Shown here piece by piece: positions 12,846-25,279 of a DNA stretch of 64,000 bases. The notes below the pieces were generated by a model, which saw only the letters and a program-made list of their open reading frames with translations, was not told the origin of the DNA and did not search any database. Positions within the stretch are counted from its first letter, which is position 1. Each line of letters starts with the position of its first letter. Source of the DNA: Utricularia gibba (Eukaryota > Streptophyta > Magnoliopsida > Lamiales > Lentibulariaceae); the NCBI GenBank assembly GCA_002189035.1, contig CM007991.1:4402001-4466000 (forward strand), written 5' to 3'. Made by a program: the position numbers and the translations under genes.

Positions 12846-14112
12846 TGTTAAGTGTCATTTTTTAGTTATTTAGTAGGTATTATTATGTGTTAATTATGTA
12901 TTAAGTCGTCCAATTAGGAATTATATTGATAAGTAATTCATTTTCCTTAGAAAAATTCTATTTTCCTATTTTGTATATATTTTCTGTCTTTTTTCGTGCT
13001 CTTTGACCGACACATGTCAGGAGACAATCGTGGAGTGTTGCAGGAATATTGCAAGAGGTTAGACTTTAACTTTTCGTGCCTTGTGCGCGACTTGGAAAAA
13101 TTATGGGTGGAAGACTGACACTGGTCAAGGCCCCTGACTTACGGCATGTCAGAGTCTGCAGCAATGATTGGGTGCTAACTTGCACGCAAAGGAAAGCTGT
13201 TGACGCACACAAGACAAAAGGAATGATGGGAAGGGTACCAGAAGAAGTTAATGCACGTGGAGAGTGAGATAAAAGCGACTTGGAACACTAGCTTGACAAT
13301 TTTTCCTTTCCACTTTAGCTTTGTACTTAGAACTTTTGAGTTCTTCCTCCCCTCAAGGAGGAAGAACACTTAGCTTTTTTTCGTTTTTGTTTTCATGGCC
13401 CTTTTGGGCTAAACTCTTTAGTTTCTGGGAGTAGATGAAGTTTCTTTCCAAGTCTTGAGCAATACACTCGGTTCTTCGCTGAATTCATTTCGGATTCTAC
13501 ATACTTCCATGCATTTTGTTGCAGTCTTTCTGTAACGACTCTTAGTAAAATCCATGAGTAGCAGGCCACTCCTTACAGATTTTGGTGAAGATCAAGGTGA
13601 AGAGTACCAACTCCAACCCTACCGCGAAAGTGGATAGGTTGTGACCTCGGACCTACCACTGGCCATTGGAAACAGTTGGGCACTCGCGCGCAATTCGGTT
13701 TTGAAGGCAATCGACGGCAATCCTCTTGTCTTCTTAATCGTCCAAGGGGGAATCACATGAGGCTATTCCCGTGCCTCCTTGTCAATCAAAGTTTAAGGGA
13801 GAGTAGGCTATTCCTTGCTCCCATAACCAGATATTTGGAAGAAATCAACGAAAACCGAGGCAAGGATGGACAAAGGAAAGAGACGGAATCTTATTCCCAG
13901 GAACTGCGTCCCGTAGTCAAGGCCCATCACTTAGGTTAAGTTTTATTTCTGGATTTCACAAACCCCTTTTTACAAAACTATGACGTTTTGTAGAAGTTTC
14001 TTACAAAACACTTTTCACGAAAAACAACTCTCTGAGATTGATACTCGTGCTACGCTCTTTTGTGTTTTACATTTTAAATATTTAAAATTTGTTGAGGAAA
14101 CGACACGCAACA
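12846..14112 (+). mobile_element. LTR-like repeat family A, copy 1 (solo LTR)
   Basis: The element is 1267 bp, starts TGTTAAGTGTCA and ends GACACGCAACA, with a perfect 5-bp duplication ATTGG at 12841-12845 and 14113-14117. The ends also form an imperfect 15-bp inverted repeat. A related copy lies inverted at 20148-21456 and another at 63746 onward. There is no gag or pol, so it is read as a solo LTR. The reading frame at 13676-13939 is shared by homology with the other copies but is broken here. Confidence 0.8.
13340..13367 (+). repeat. Hairpin in family A copy 1
   Basis: An 11-bp perfect stem, arms GTTCTTCCTCC and GGAGGAAGAAC, with a CCTCAA loop. It is also present in copy 2 (20939-20966) with one mismatched pair. 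Confidence 0.7.
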
Positions 14113-14128
14113 ATTGGCTCGTTGGCAT

Positions 14129-17100
14129 TAGAGGTGCGATAATTTCAAATCAAAATCGTCGGTTCCAATTCTGGTTTGATTCCAAGAGTTCAGTGTTCGT
14201 ACGGTTTCGGTTCTAGTTACGTATATTTCTTTGGAAGACATTGAATTTTCGTATGTACTCAACAGTCAACATACCACATGTAGAATAATTTCTGTATAAA
14301 AATTTAACATATTCGCAAACACTTACATTGGAGCATATGGGTACCTCGATTTCGCAATTTTGTATTTTTGTCGCCCACATTAGTGGATCTAGGTGCATCA
14401 AAATTAGACTAATTATTGACATTTACAGAAGGATTACCCTCTTGGTTTGTGTTGGTTCAACCGAGCAAGTTCCCACTTGAAAACAACAACAATTACTATC
14501 GACAATCTGCCAAAGTAGAGTAATCATTATGCTAATAATTATCTTATGATTTGGTTAATTAAACCAAATTCTCGCACTACCATTGATAACATTACATGTG
14601 TCACTCCCTATTCCCACTCCCCACATTGTCAATTAAGTCAACCCTATTCGCCGCCCCCCCTAATAAGAAAACTTTCTTACTACTTCCCCTAAACCAAAAG
14701 CAATCGACCGCCTCACAATCCCACTGTCTACTTTGAATATTGACTAAAGTAAACAGGGTAATGATTTACCATTTTACTGTGGGTTGCTGAATTATGTTTC
14801 CAATTAAAATACTCTTGTGGAATTGTTGTAATCCGATTTCTCATACAATGGTTATGGGTGTTCGTAGATGAAAACTTGTGAAAAATTAAGAACTAGATCT
14901 TGATATTGAATGAATATGAGATTTGGAACAAAAAATCTGATGAATTGAATGAGAGTGAACTTCCAACCCGTGTGGGTTCAATGAGATTTGCCTTGAGCAC
15001 GGAGCATTTTCGTTGTGATTTGCACTTACCATTATTGCCATTTTTAGAAGAGATATTAGAATGTTTAGAGATTATTTTGTCTCATTTGACTCCAAGATGT
15101 ATTTCACATGTGTTGGCCTTTGTGATTATTTGCGAGGAGTTGTCTCTTGAGGTGGAGCTTCGTTATTTCTTTGTTGTGAGTATAGACACAAACCACTATA
15201 CACTAAAGGGGAAAAAAGGGTTGATGCTGGTGAAAGAAGTGAGAAAAGAATTTGAAGAATGGTGAACAAGTTTTATTTGGATACGTTCTCCAATGAAACC
15301 CAAGTTTTCTCAAACGCACCCCATTTCTAGCGAAGTAGGTAGGTGAAAGGTCAATCTTTCATTGTATAGTTAGAAGAAATGTTAATAAAAATATTCTGTA
15401 TTTTTATTTCTCTACTCTTATTATAAAATTTGATACCTTGCACAAGAGCAATGCACAAGATCTTATACTGCTCTTCTCAAGTATGCAAAAGAATTTTAGT
15501 GACATTTTAACACTCTTTGTGGATGCACTAGGGACACAATGTTACTGGCGTGGTGTGTTGAAGAACCCTAGAGCTCCTAAGAAAAATAAAGATGCATCTA
15601 GGGATGGGAGGACACAAGATGCTAATGATATTGAAGGGGATGAGCACATATATGATCTTAATGATTTGGACGATAGACTTGCATTCATAACAAAGGAGAA
15701 TGAAGAGTTTCGCTACATGTTGGATTGGTATGAGAGTTGTTGGGTGTATACTGAACCCTCTTTGAGTGCCTCTGAGCCACAATGAAAGTTGATTATCTTG
15801 GACATAAATTGTACGCTTGTAGACATCGTATATAGGACTGGACCGTCAAGGTCACAAAGCCCTCTAGAAAAAATCATATATAGCCGATCAGATACCTTAA
15901 AACAACACTTATTTTTATGTGTTATATGCATTAACACTTTGTGAGATATCATAAATAGTTTTTGGCATAATTTATGCAGTCTTTCTATGTACATATGCTC
16001 GTGACTTTATTAGGTGGTATTTGAATAATTTTGATGTAGCCTTATGGTCATTTCGTGATGGGTACATGCGCTGCATCTTTTTTTTATGGTATTTAGAATT
16101 GTGAAAATACCATACAAATGCTTTTTTTGTAATGAATAGTTACAAGCAATCACTAAATGAGTTTTTCAACCTTCGTTATTCGATAAACATATTTTCGTGT
16201 AGGACCAACCGATGACTACAGACATAGGTGTACGTGTTCACAACAATCTAAGCAGCATGGTCTACATGAAGGAGTTGAGTCGTGTAGGAGCTGTGAAAAA
16301 TGGGTTGAATACAAGGTATAATTGTTACAATACCCTATTGATTGATGACTCAGTCCACAAGTCAATGAAAAATCGGGTAAGTCATTTTGGCTATTCTCAT
16401 TTAGCATACACTTGGTTATATATTAAAACTAAACTTTCATTTTTCAGGAAAATAATGTTATTTTTTCAAGACCCTATTTGTATACCAATAGTGATGATGC
16501 ATTACTAAATATTGATGGTGAGATACGAACTTTCCTTTTAAATGCTACGGTATGCTCATTATATTCTAAGCGAATAGGACAGCCCCCCATATGTGAGGGA
16601 TATGTCTTATGGGATTATTATGTATGCCTACGTGATAGATAGAGGCAGCCTCTAAAAGACAATTATGTCGTTGTTAGGATTAAATTTGTCGTATACCCAT
16701 TTTAATCCTATGAAATATATTCCAGTGAATAGTGATACGCGAGATCAATTCCGAGGCACTCATAATGATTTCTAGGGGTGCCTCTGATCACTTCTGAACA
16801 CGCATAAAGACTGTTAAGTGTGCTTGAGCAGTGTATTCTTTATGGTTGTGGTTGTCAAATTGCCAGGCACTCATATCCATTTTTTAGTGTGCTTAAGATC
16901 TTCTCTGAACACCCTTAACGACTATTAAGAGTGTCTGGAAACGGTTCCGCAAAATAGGTGTGATGTGATGTTAATTTTATAAATCTAATTTATTTAATCT
17001 TTTTTACTTTTGGTATCCAACATAGATAAAGTTTAGAAAAATACATAATATTTATAAGAGATTATATAAAATCTATCTATTTAAATGTAAAATATATATA

Positions 17101-17608
17101 AAAAAAATTTATTTGTTTTATAAGATTTGTAATATTGTTGTATTTATTTCAAAAAATTTAATTTTAACATATTGATTTTCAAATGTTGATATTTTACAAA
17201 GTATTCTAAACTAAGGTATTTTATAAATTAACATAATATATTCTATGAAATATGAAAATTAATATTATTAAATATATCGTTTGCTAATATCAAAATATAC
17301 AAAATTAAAAATTATTAAAAACTTCACTATCAGATACCCAAAATGGTTCATATGGGTGTCTGGAAAACGTATCCAAATAATAACCGATTGGTTTCGATTA
17401 TAGTTCGGTTCAAGGTTAATAGTTCTTGGTTTCAACTGAAATCATCTATATGATTTTGGTTTCAGTTCAGTTCAAGGTTTTGGAATTTGGTTCCAAACCG
17501 AAACCGAAACCATGATCCATGGAAAATTGTGGTTTTGGAACCGTCGATTCGCTGGAATCATGCGGTTCCAAACCAAAACCATATGGTTCAGAACTAATCG
17601 CATCACTA
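14129..17608. mobile_element. hAT-like element nested in the Harbinger element
   Basis: The ends are TAGAGGTGCGAT and, complemented, TAGTGATGCGAT. The 8-bp flanks are GTTGGCAT (14121-14128) and GTTGACAT (17609-17616), seven of eight identical. An 8-bp duplication with TAG-G-TG ends is the hAT pattern. No hAT transposase is seen inside. Open frames at 14900-15265 and 15438-15785 resemble filler proteins from other plant transposons but I cannot name them. Both termini are rich in GGTTCC/GGTTTCGG motifs. Confidence 0.62.
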
Positions 17609-18889
17609 GTTGACATTTTATTACCTCATTTTGTTAATGCTATTTGACAGCTGCTATTACATTGGTGTAATAGATTCCATAAAATTCTATTGTTGTTTTA
17701 GATTGGTTTTACTGTGCTATTATTTAGTAACTCCATGCTACTTTGATCCCAGAGTTTTTCTTTCGTGTATCCAAGATATGGGGCGGTACAATCGGTTATG
17801 ATATCATGAATTGTCTTTTAGCATTTATTGTTTAATTGGCCTTCATGATTTTCCCTTGCATGTGATATTAAAGCTTGACAGAGTGGTTAAGAAGCAATAA
17901 ACATGCACCCCAACTTTGAGGCGTGCTAGCCGAGATTCAGTTCTCATATTCATTTCTTTGATCATTTGGTGCAATGAAAGAAGATGAGCCTTGCCCCCTT
18001 CTCAAACTCCAGATGCTTCATTTCTACTTCAATGTGACGGTACACAATAACAAGATGAGTTCCATGTTGTCTTGGACCTCTACAATGAAACGAACGTAAT
18101 TAATAAATACCATATTTATCAACATCGAAGATCAAGGAAGAACAATAAAAAACCAAAATTGTTTAATTTTCTCATACAAATAGTTGATTAGTATTAACTA
18201 AATAATATTACAGGTGCATCATTAAGGCAATGGTGTACACATGTCTGATGCACTGTCTTGACCACCCCAATCCTTACTTGAATCACTGCTTTTAAAATGA
18301 AATGTATAGTAAAATTTTAGAAGAAGGGACTCCATGGCACTACCATTCTGCACACAATACACATTCGATTTAAATCTTGGAATTTTGAATTATTTTTTGT
18401 TGGAAGCATGGTCCTTGTTCATGCAAAAGACCCAACTTCATTTTCAACGTAAAAAAGCTGAAGAGCTTCCTCAAGCTTCCAGCTAGTTGCTCGAAAAAGT
18501 AATTTTACCATAAAAAAATCATAAAATTCGATCTGATGTTTTAACAACTAAAGATCGTAAACATGTAATTTGAGAATGCATTAGGTTAAAAAATATTAGA
18601 AATAATTCTTCATAAAGAACATTAACTTCTTACTTACTAGTTGCTCGTTCATCATTATAAAAATTTCACAGAATAAAAACCCAATAAATCATTGATTCCA
18701 TCAAAGTTTGTGAATTTGAAATGGTAAAATGCATAGAAAAAAAATATGGTGACAATAGATGAATAATTTAAGAAATTGCATTGAGATGAATAAACTACAA
18801 ACATACACCATAACATTAAATGACCTAAAAATATAAGACAATTATCTTGTATCTAACCATTCAAGATACATAACACATACAAGCTCATC

Positions 18890-19610
18890 TCAGAATGCAC
18901 TCCATTCATTGGTGTTCTCCATGTTTGTTACAAATTCCAAACCTTCACCTTGTTGTCCACTTGAACCAACATTACAATAGTCATCGGGAACATCGGCTTC
19001 ATATGGATCAACACTCATTTCTCGACGAATGAAATTGTGAAGCAAAGCACAAGCATTTATCATCTTTACTTGAATCTTGGTAGGATAAAGAGAGGAGGAT
19101 TGCAGCGCGCCCATTGTTTCTTCATAATACTTCATGTCCTTTCGACCACATTATGAGCTTTAGCATGTCGCATATTAAAGTATTCTTTCTCATCTTGTGT
19201 TGTTTGATTACCTTTGCCCCAATCTTTAAGTGGTATCTTACACTTCTATATGGAGTTAAAATAACTTCACTATTTGTATATCCATTATCTGCCAAGTAGT
19301 AATAATCTTCATAGAATGTATAAACTAAACATTGCTGCTTTGATTTAAAATTTTAGATTTTAGTAAACTAATTTCTAGGCACACGAAAAGGAATTGTACG
19401 GGTTATAGCATCCTGTGAAACTCGGCCATTTGTTGTAGAGCCTTCCCATTCGACTAGTAAGTATATGAAGCACATGTTGTAGTCACATACTCGCAACACA
19501 TTGGTTGAAATTGATCCTTTTGCATCTGATACCATAGTTTATCGGTTGTTTTTACTATAACATCAATGTATGTGCCGTCTTTTACACTGCAACAATTCTA
19601 GATTGTTAAA
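18890..19610 (-). pseudogene. PIF/Harbinger DDE transposase (HARBI1-like), broken
   Basis: Reading leftward on the minus strand: KDGTYIDVIV (about 19590), VLRVCDYNMCFIYLL and WEGSTTNGRVSQDAI (about 19420-19490), ADNGYTNSEVILTPYR (about 19270), YFNMRHAKAHNVVER (about 19150), and KIQVKMINACALLHNFIRRE (about 19050). These follow the order of the plant Harbinger nuclease, with acidic residues in GTHI-type, CD-type and NVVER blocks. Frameshifts and stops separate the blocks. The gene converges on the Myb/SANT ORF1 of the same element. Confidence 0.85.
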
Positions 19611-20147
19611 AAAAATAGAAAGTATTACATAGTTGATATTACCTTATGTAATTAAAAGAGCATAAACCTCGAAATGATTGAAATTTGGAGAGCCATTATT
19701 GCTATTGCTAAGGTTTGGTTTAATCAACAATTGACCATGTAACTTAAGAACACATCTCAATATTTCATTAAAATAAATGCTACAAGTAGCCATGGAACAT
19801 TAAAAATCAAATTTTTGTGTTCTAATATTTTTATGATGAGCTAAAACATCAAGAAAAAGTTATACATTTTCTTCAATAGAAATCCATCTAGATTCCTTCA
19901 ACCCACAATAATAACACAAGAAAACACAAAATTATCCAAAACATCCTGACTTAGACGCAAATTCTTGCATGCTACCCCCCCCTCCCCCCAACATCACTAA
20001 CCAAATTGGAAAAATAATTAACTTGTTTCTCACATCCACCCAAAAGCAAATAATTTCAATTCTTCACTGCTTGTAATGTTTCCAATGCAAGTAGCAAGTG
20101 AATCGAAAAATAGTTACCTGAAGGAAAATTGCTCGAGCGACAAGAAG

Positions 20148-21456
20148 TGTTGCATGTCGTTTCCTCAACAAATTTTAAATATTTTAAAACGTAAAACACT
20201 AGAAAGCGTAGTACGAGTATCGATCTCAGGGAGTTGTTTTTTGTGAAAAGGGTTTGCAAGCAACTTCTACAAAATGTCATGGTTTTGTAAAAGGGGGTTT
20301 TTAAGATGCAGAAATGAAAGATACAACCTAAGTAATGGGCCTTGACTACGGGACGCAGTTCCTGGGAATAAGACTCCATCTCCTTCCTTTGTACGTCCTT
20401 GCCTCGGTTTTCACTGATTTCTTCCGAATAGCTAGTTATAGGAGCAAGGAATAGCCTACTCTCCCTTACACTCTGATTGACAAGGAGGCACGTGAATAGC
20501 TTCATGTGATTCCCCCTTGGACAATTAGGAAGACAAGAGGATTGCCTTCGATTACCTTCAAAACCGAATTGTGCGCGTGTGCCGAGCTGTTGCCAATGGC
20601 CAGTGGTAGGTCCGAGGTCACAACCTGTCCACTGTCGCGGTACCAAGACCACAAACAATCTGCTACTTCCCTCGAACCAGCAGGGTTGGAGTTAGTGCTC
20701 TTCACCTTGATCTTCACCAAAATCCGCGAGAAGTGGCCTGCTACTCATGGACCTTGACTAAGAGTCGTTACAGAAAGACTGCAACAAGATCCGTGGAAGT
20801 GTGCGGAATCCGAATTGAATTCAGTGCAGAACCGAGTGTATTGCTCAGAACTTGGAAGGAAACTTCATCTACTTCCCAGAAACTAAAGGTTTTTAGCCCG
20901 AAAGGGCCATAGAAATAGAAACGAAAAGAAAGCTAAGTGTTCTTCCTTCTTGAGGGGAGGAAGAACCTAAAAGTTCTAAGTACAAAGGAAAATGTTCAAA
21001 AGTTATCAACTAAGTTCTCCAAGTGGCTTTTATATGACTTCCCACGTGCATTAACTCTTTTGGGTCCCCTTCCCATCATTCCTTCTGTCTTGCGTGCGCC
21101 AGCAGTCTTTCTTTGCGTGCAAGTTTGCACCCAATAATTGCTGCAGACTCTGACATGCCGTAAGTCATGGGCCTTGACCAGTGTCAATCTTCGGCCCACA
21201 ATCATTCCAACTCGCGTACAAGGCGCGAGAACTCAGAGTCTGACCACCTGCAATACTCCTGCAACACTCCTAACAGTCTCCTGACATGCCTCGGTCAAAG
21301 TGTGAGAAAAAAAAGCATAAAATATACACAAAATGGGAAAATAGGAATTTTCTAGTAAAAATCAAATAATTAATAATAAGAATCCTAATTGGGCGACTTA
21401 ACACTTTATTAATACATAATAATACCTAAATAATAACTAGAAAATGACACTTAACA
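20148..21456 (-). mobile_element. LTR-like repeat family A, copy 2 (solo LTR, inverted)
   Basis: Inverted relative of the copy at 12846, 1309 bp, with the perfect 5-bp duplication AGAAG at 20143-20147 and 21457-21461. Ends are TGTTAAGTGTCA and, at the other side, TGTTGCATGTCG in complement. The 200-residue minus-strand open frame at 20056-20658 lies mostly inside it and is not a recognised protein. Confidence 0.8.
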
Positions 21457-23135
21457 AGAAGTATTAGCATCTTCTTATGGAACTTAGGGGCTACACTCAA
21501 AATCTTTGGTCAAAATGGAACTTGTTACAAACCCTAGATTCGAATTCCCCCAAATCGCATACACAAAAGAATATGCAAAAGAATAGATGATAAAAAATGA
21601 AGATGAATGTGGGAGAAAGATAAGGTTAGTTTGGGCAAATCATATCATGGGAATAGGTAAATTAAGGGGATGTCTACTTTATATAAACCCACCAAGAAGG
21701 GTTTATCAAATCCATGTATCAACCGGGATATATAAACCCGCCAATTAAACAAAGTACTATGTAATACCTATTAATTAATTCCCCCTTATACCCCCAACTA
21801 AACGGTGCCTTAGAGTATTATGCACCGGTAGCTAAAGTGGTGATCATTCAGTTGCTAATTGCTATGGCTGCTACCAAAGGTTATTTTTTACATCAATTGG
21901 ATATTAATAATGCCTTTTTACATAGTTCCCTTGATGAAAAGGTTTATATGAAGTTACCTAATGGTTATCCAAGAACATCTCCCAACCAAGTATGTCTACT
22001 TAAGAAGTCCATTTATGGGCTCAGCAAACCTCTCGTCAATGGAACATAGAGCTGACCAGGTATCTTTTGCAAAAAAAATTTATTCAATCCTATGCTGATC
22101 CATGCTTGTTCACATGCATCTCGGCTGATTCATTCTTGGCCTTAGTGGTTTATGTGGATGATATCTTGGTAGCTGGATCTTGTTTGTCTTCAAATGCTCA
22201 AGGATGGATTAAATACTGTCTTTACAATAAAGGATCTAGGAGAAGCTTGTTTCTCTCTTGGTAATGAGATATGTAGAGCCCATGTGGGCATTCATTTGAG
22301 TCAACGGAAATACATACTTGCCATCTTGCATGATTTTGAGAAGCATATATCTAACCCTATTGACACCTAATTACCAAGAAATCCCAAGTTCTTATGCTTT
22401 GTTGATGATTTAGTTGTGAATGTGGATATGATACACACGTTCGGACCTCGCATTTGTAGTTCAACAACTTAGTCAATTCATGCAAAATGCGAAAGTCTTT
22501 CATTGAGAGGGTGCACATCAAGTCTTGAGATATCTGAATGCTCACATCAACCTTGACATTTATTATCCATCTACTACTACTTCTGAGAAAGGGCTACCTT
22601 CATCTGAAAATAAGTTTGTTGTTTATGTGGATGCTAATTGAGGAGCATGCATTGACACTAGAAAATCAATTAGTGGATATTGTTTTTTTATGGGAGAATG
22701 TTTGATTTCTTGGGGAACCAAGAAGCAACCCACTGTCTCTAGATCGTCCACATAAGCTAACTATTGCACTCTAGGATTGACATCAATTGAGGTGTTTTGG
22801 GTCTCCTACTTGGCGCATGATTTGAAGATATCTTTTCCACGACCAGTCACACTATGGTGTGATAGTTAATCAGCAATTCATATCATGAAGAATCCCATGT
22901 TTTATGAAAGAACTAAGCACTTAGACATTGATTGTCATTTGGTTAGAGATTTATACAACATCGGATTTCTGGCTCCAGCACATCTGTCCTCTAATTTGCA
23001 AATTGATGACTGTTTTATCAAGAGCTTAATGACTGCTGCATTTCACAGTATTATGAACAAGCTTGAACTATGTCCTGTTACAACAATTCAAACCAAAGAG
23101 ATAGTAACATTACATAGGATAGGAGATTTGTAGGA

Positions 23136-23190
23136 TGTTATGAAATAGTTTCCTTTTTTTTATTGTATTTATCAATTGTAAAGTTTACTA
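23136..23190 (+). repeat. 3' LTR remnant of the Copia element
   Basis: About 55 bp match the start of the 5' LTR at 8169 (TGTTATGAAATAGTTTC, then ATTTATCAATTGTAAAGTT). After that the sequence diverges, so the 3' LTR is truncated and no target duplication can be read. Confidence 0.6.
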
Positions 23191-24200
23191 TGCGAAAGCT
23201 AACCAAGCACTACTTGGATATGTATCTAGGTTGGGCTTAGATGGATCATATATTCACTTGAACACCATTTTTCGTCATTGCGGATGCTTCATTGCACTTA
23301 TAAAGGGAGATTACTTATAGGAAACACCATGTTGCATAAGATTGAGTGCTTTAGATAACTTGTAAGGATCTGCATGTAACACAATACCAAATAATATTGT
23401 ATTTAGTCTTCATCTTTTTTTAAAAAAAAATTAGACTTCTTTGTAAAGGTTTAATATGTTGTGCAATTGTTAATTATGATGGGTAATTAACTTCTTTTAC
23501 ATACAATGATGACACCTGAAAATTCATCCTTCCTAAAAAAAGAGTGCAATAATCTTGCATTTTAACCTTCCCCTTCTATTATATGTTATTGAGCAACACC
23601 ATATATGTAGACTCCCAATACACAAGATCCATCTCCTGTCTTTCTATGTCAACTCAGTATTTTTTGTAGATGTTGATGTGTTGTAAACTACGCACCCTCT
23701 TGTCAATTCTGGAAGCATACACAATGTGGGATAAATTGTCTAACGAAACCTCGAACTTCAAACATCTGGAAAAGGTTGGCAACATGGGCTTTGCCATGAA
23801 CAATGACTACTTTTGGTGTGGGTTGTGATTGTCTCCACCCCCATTCTTTGCACAAACCTTGGCTGCACTATACATCTCACTATCAAGCTTGACTTTATAG
23901 TTTATGGCTCACATTATTGCATTTTTAAAGCTCTACTAAGAAAAGGCTATAGCTGCAAAACTACACATCTTTTTTGTGTTGTTCTTGTCTGTGAAGTGCA
24001 AAGGAAGATCTCACTATTATTTACATGAAAATCAGGTGTTATGTTAGTGATGAACATTAGAAATGCCTATGACGACAAATGTACTAGTTTGGTGTGAGTG
24101 TGCCCACAAACTAATCCACTATGATTTTAGAAAGTTCACAAAGTCTACCAGCAAAAAAATAAATGACAAATGTTTTAAGTTCTAGGATTAGAGGCAAGAC
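23191..24200. other. Spacer downstream of Copia
   Basis: No supported gene. Short frames only. Confidence 0.35.
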
Positions 24201-24479
24201 TACGAACAATAAATTTTCTTTCATAGAACTGGAACTAATCATTTTTTATAAAGTAAAACATCGCATGGTAGATAATTATAGAAGCATACCTTTGATGAGG
24301 TCTTCAACCATAGGTTACTTCTTGATCACTTCTCAAGCTTGCTGAACTATTGTTGACTCCAAACGACACAACTCCACACAAATCTGCATATTCAGCTCAT
24401 CTGTTTTCCATCAGAACTACATTGAGTCGTTAAACACCCTCAGCCCTCATCTTCTTCTCCTAGGACTCCTCGAAAAGTC

Positions 24480-25191
24480 GATACTGTTGTGTAACTTGGA
24501 GTCCATATTCTTTAGAGTGATGCTAACAGCCTACACATTACAAGGAAATTGGTCATTAGGTGTATCAGCATATAGGAAGTTCATTTTTTGTCCCTTGATA
24601 ATTGGATCGATGGGGTAATTTGAATGAGTCGAAGATACATTTGCACTCTCTCCAACCTCTTATATAAATTTTCTCTTCCTAGTCGCATCTATCAAGGTAG
24701 TGGAATTATCTCTGATAGTCAATCCTTTCCAAACAACTTCGTCAACTCCACATAATAGAGCCACAGTTTGTATCGTAACATGCACAACCTTGATACATAC
24801 TACAATAAGCACACAATCGAAACCAATTTAACAAATTAACGAACAATAGATGTATACTTGTTCAATCTTGTTCCAGATTTCATTATTGGAATCAATGGTG
24901 TTGGTTACTTTGTTAAAATCAGTGTCTTAACTAGCTAAAAAATCCACAAAGGGTGGTAGTCTTTTTTCCATGTATGCGCTTTACTTGATAAATGTGGATG
25001 TTAGTTTTTGGGCGACAATTCAAGAATACTGATTGCACCACTTGATGATATCCACCTCTAAAATCATTTTTGACCTTCAAACCCTCTTTCATTATGTACT
25101 TCAGAATTTGTAAGAGGTCCTTCTTCTCCTTAGGATTCCAAGATTGCTTTGTTGTTTTGTTACATTCTTTAATAAATTTTAGTTTAAGCAT
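24480..25191 (-). pseudogene. Second Myb/SANT-like domain protein, transposon-type fragment
   Basis: The minus-strand frame 25191-24931 starts MLKLKFIKECNKTTK and has KKDLLQILKYIMKEGLK and GGYHQVVQSVF, the pattern of plant Myb/SANT-like domains found in Harbinger ORF1 and related proteins. The following frame (about 24900-24850) has DFNKVTNTIDSNNEIWNKI, matching the end of such a domain. Farther on are VVWKGLTIRD and stops. It is separate from the element at 11489-21809 and no transposon ends were found around it. Confidence 0.45.
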
Positions 25192-25279
25192 CTTTATGAT
25201 CTACAAAAGGGAATAAAGAAGCAAAAACAAGGGATTTAGGGAGTGATAACATACAATACTGTAACCTTCAATTAGAGAT

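Larger units (their letters stand above)
11489..21809. mobile_element. PIF/Harbinger DNA transposon (10.3 kb, carrying later insertions)
   Basis: Terminal inverted repeats are GGAAGTGTTTAGTTG on the left and the complement of GGCACCGTTTAGTTG on the right (12 of 15 identical). The trinucleotide TTA is duplicated at 11486-11488 and 21810-21812. It carries the two Harbinger genes, a Myb/SANT ORF1 (+) near the left end and a DDE transposase (-) near the right, in convergent orientation. Both are broken. Two family A LTR-like repeats and one hAT-like element lie inside, adding about 6 kb. The host sequence is the Copia reverse transcriptase, whose frame is uninterrupted when the element and one TTA are ignored. 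Confidence 0.88.
8380..23110 (+). pseudogene. Ty1/Copia polyprotein (gag-pol), decayed and split by a 10.3-kb insertion
   Basis: The order is Copia: gag (about 8600-9090), a CCHC zinc knuckle at about 9220-9270, protease region (about 9540), integrase (about 10020-10530; HCDTWGPY, RTNND, YTPQQNGRV), reverse transcriptase and RNase H. The zinc knuckle has a stop at its second cysteine. The aspartic protease DSGA-type site has degraded to DIETT. The first part of reverse transcriptase (SKWIYKNKLKADG, RRKARLVAQGYT) stops at 11485. It resumes at 21813 in the same frame (APVAK, LHQLDINNAFL, then the YVDD catalytic motif near 22150). RNase H ends near 23080 (SISGYC, ERTKHLDID). Many stops and frameshifts make it non-functional. 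The interruption is the PIF/Harbinger element at 11489-21809. Confidence 0.88.

Noticed and set aside
20056-20658. 200-residue minus-strand open frame
   Set aside because: It lies almost wholly inside a family A repeat with a 5-bp TSD; the same frame is broken in copy 1 and matches no family I know.
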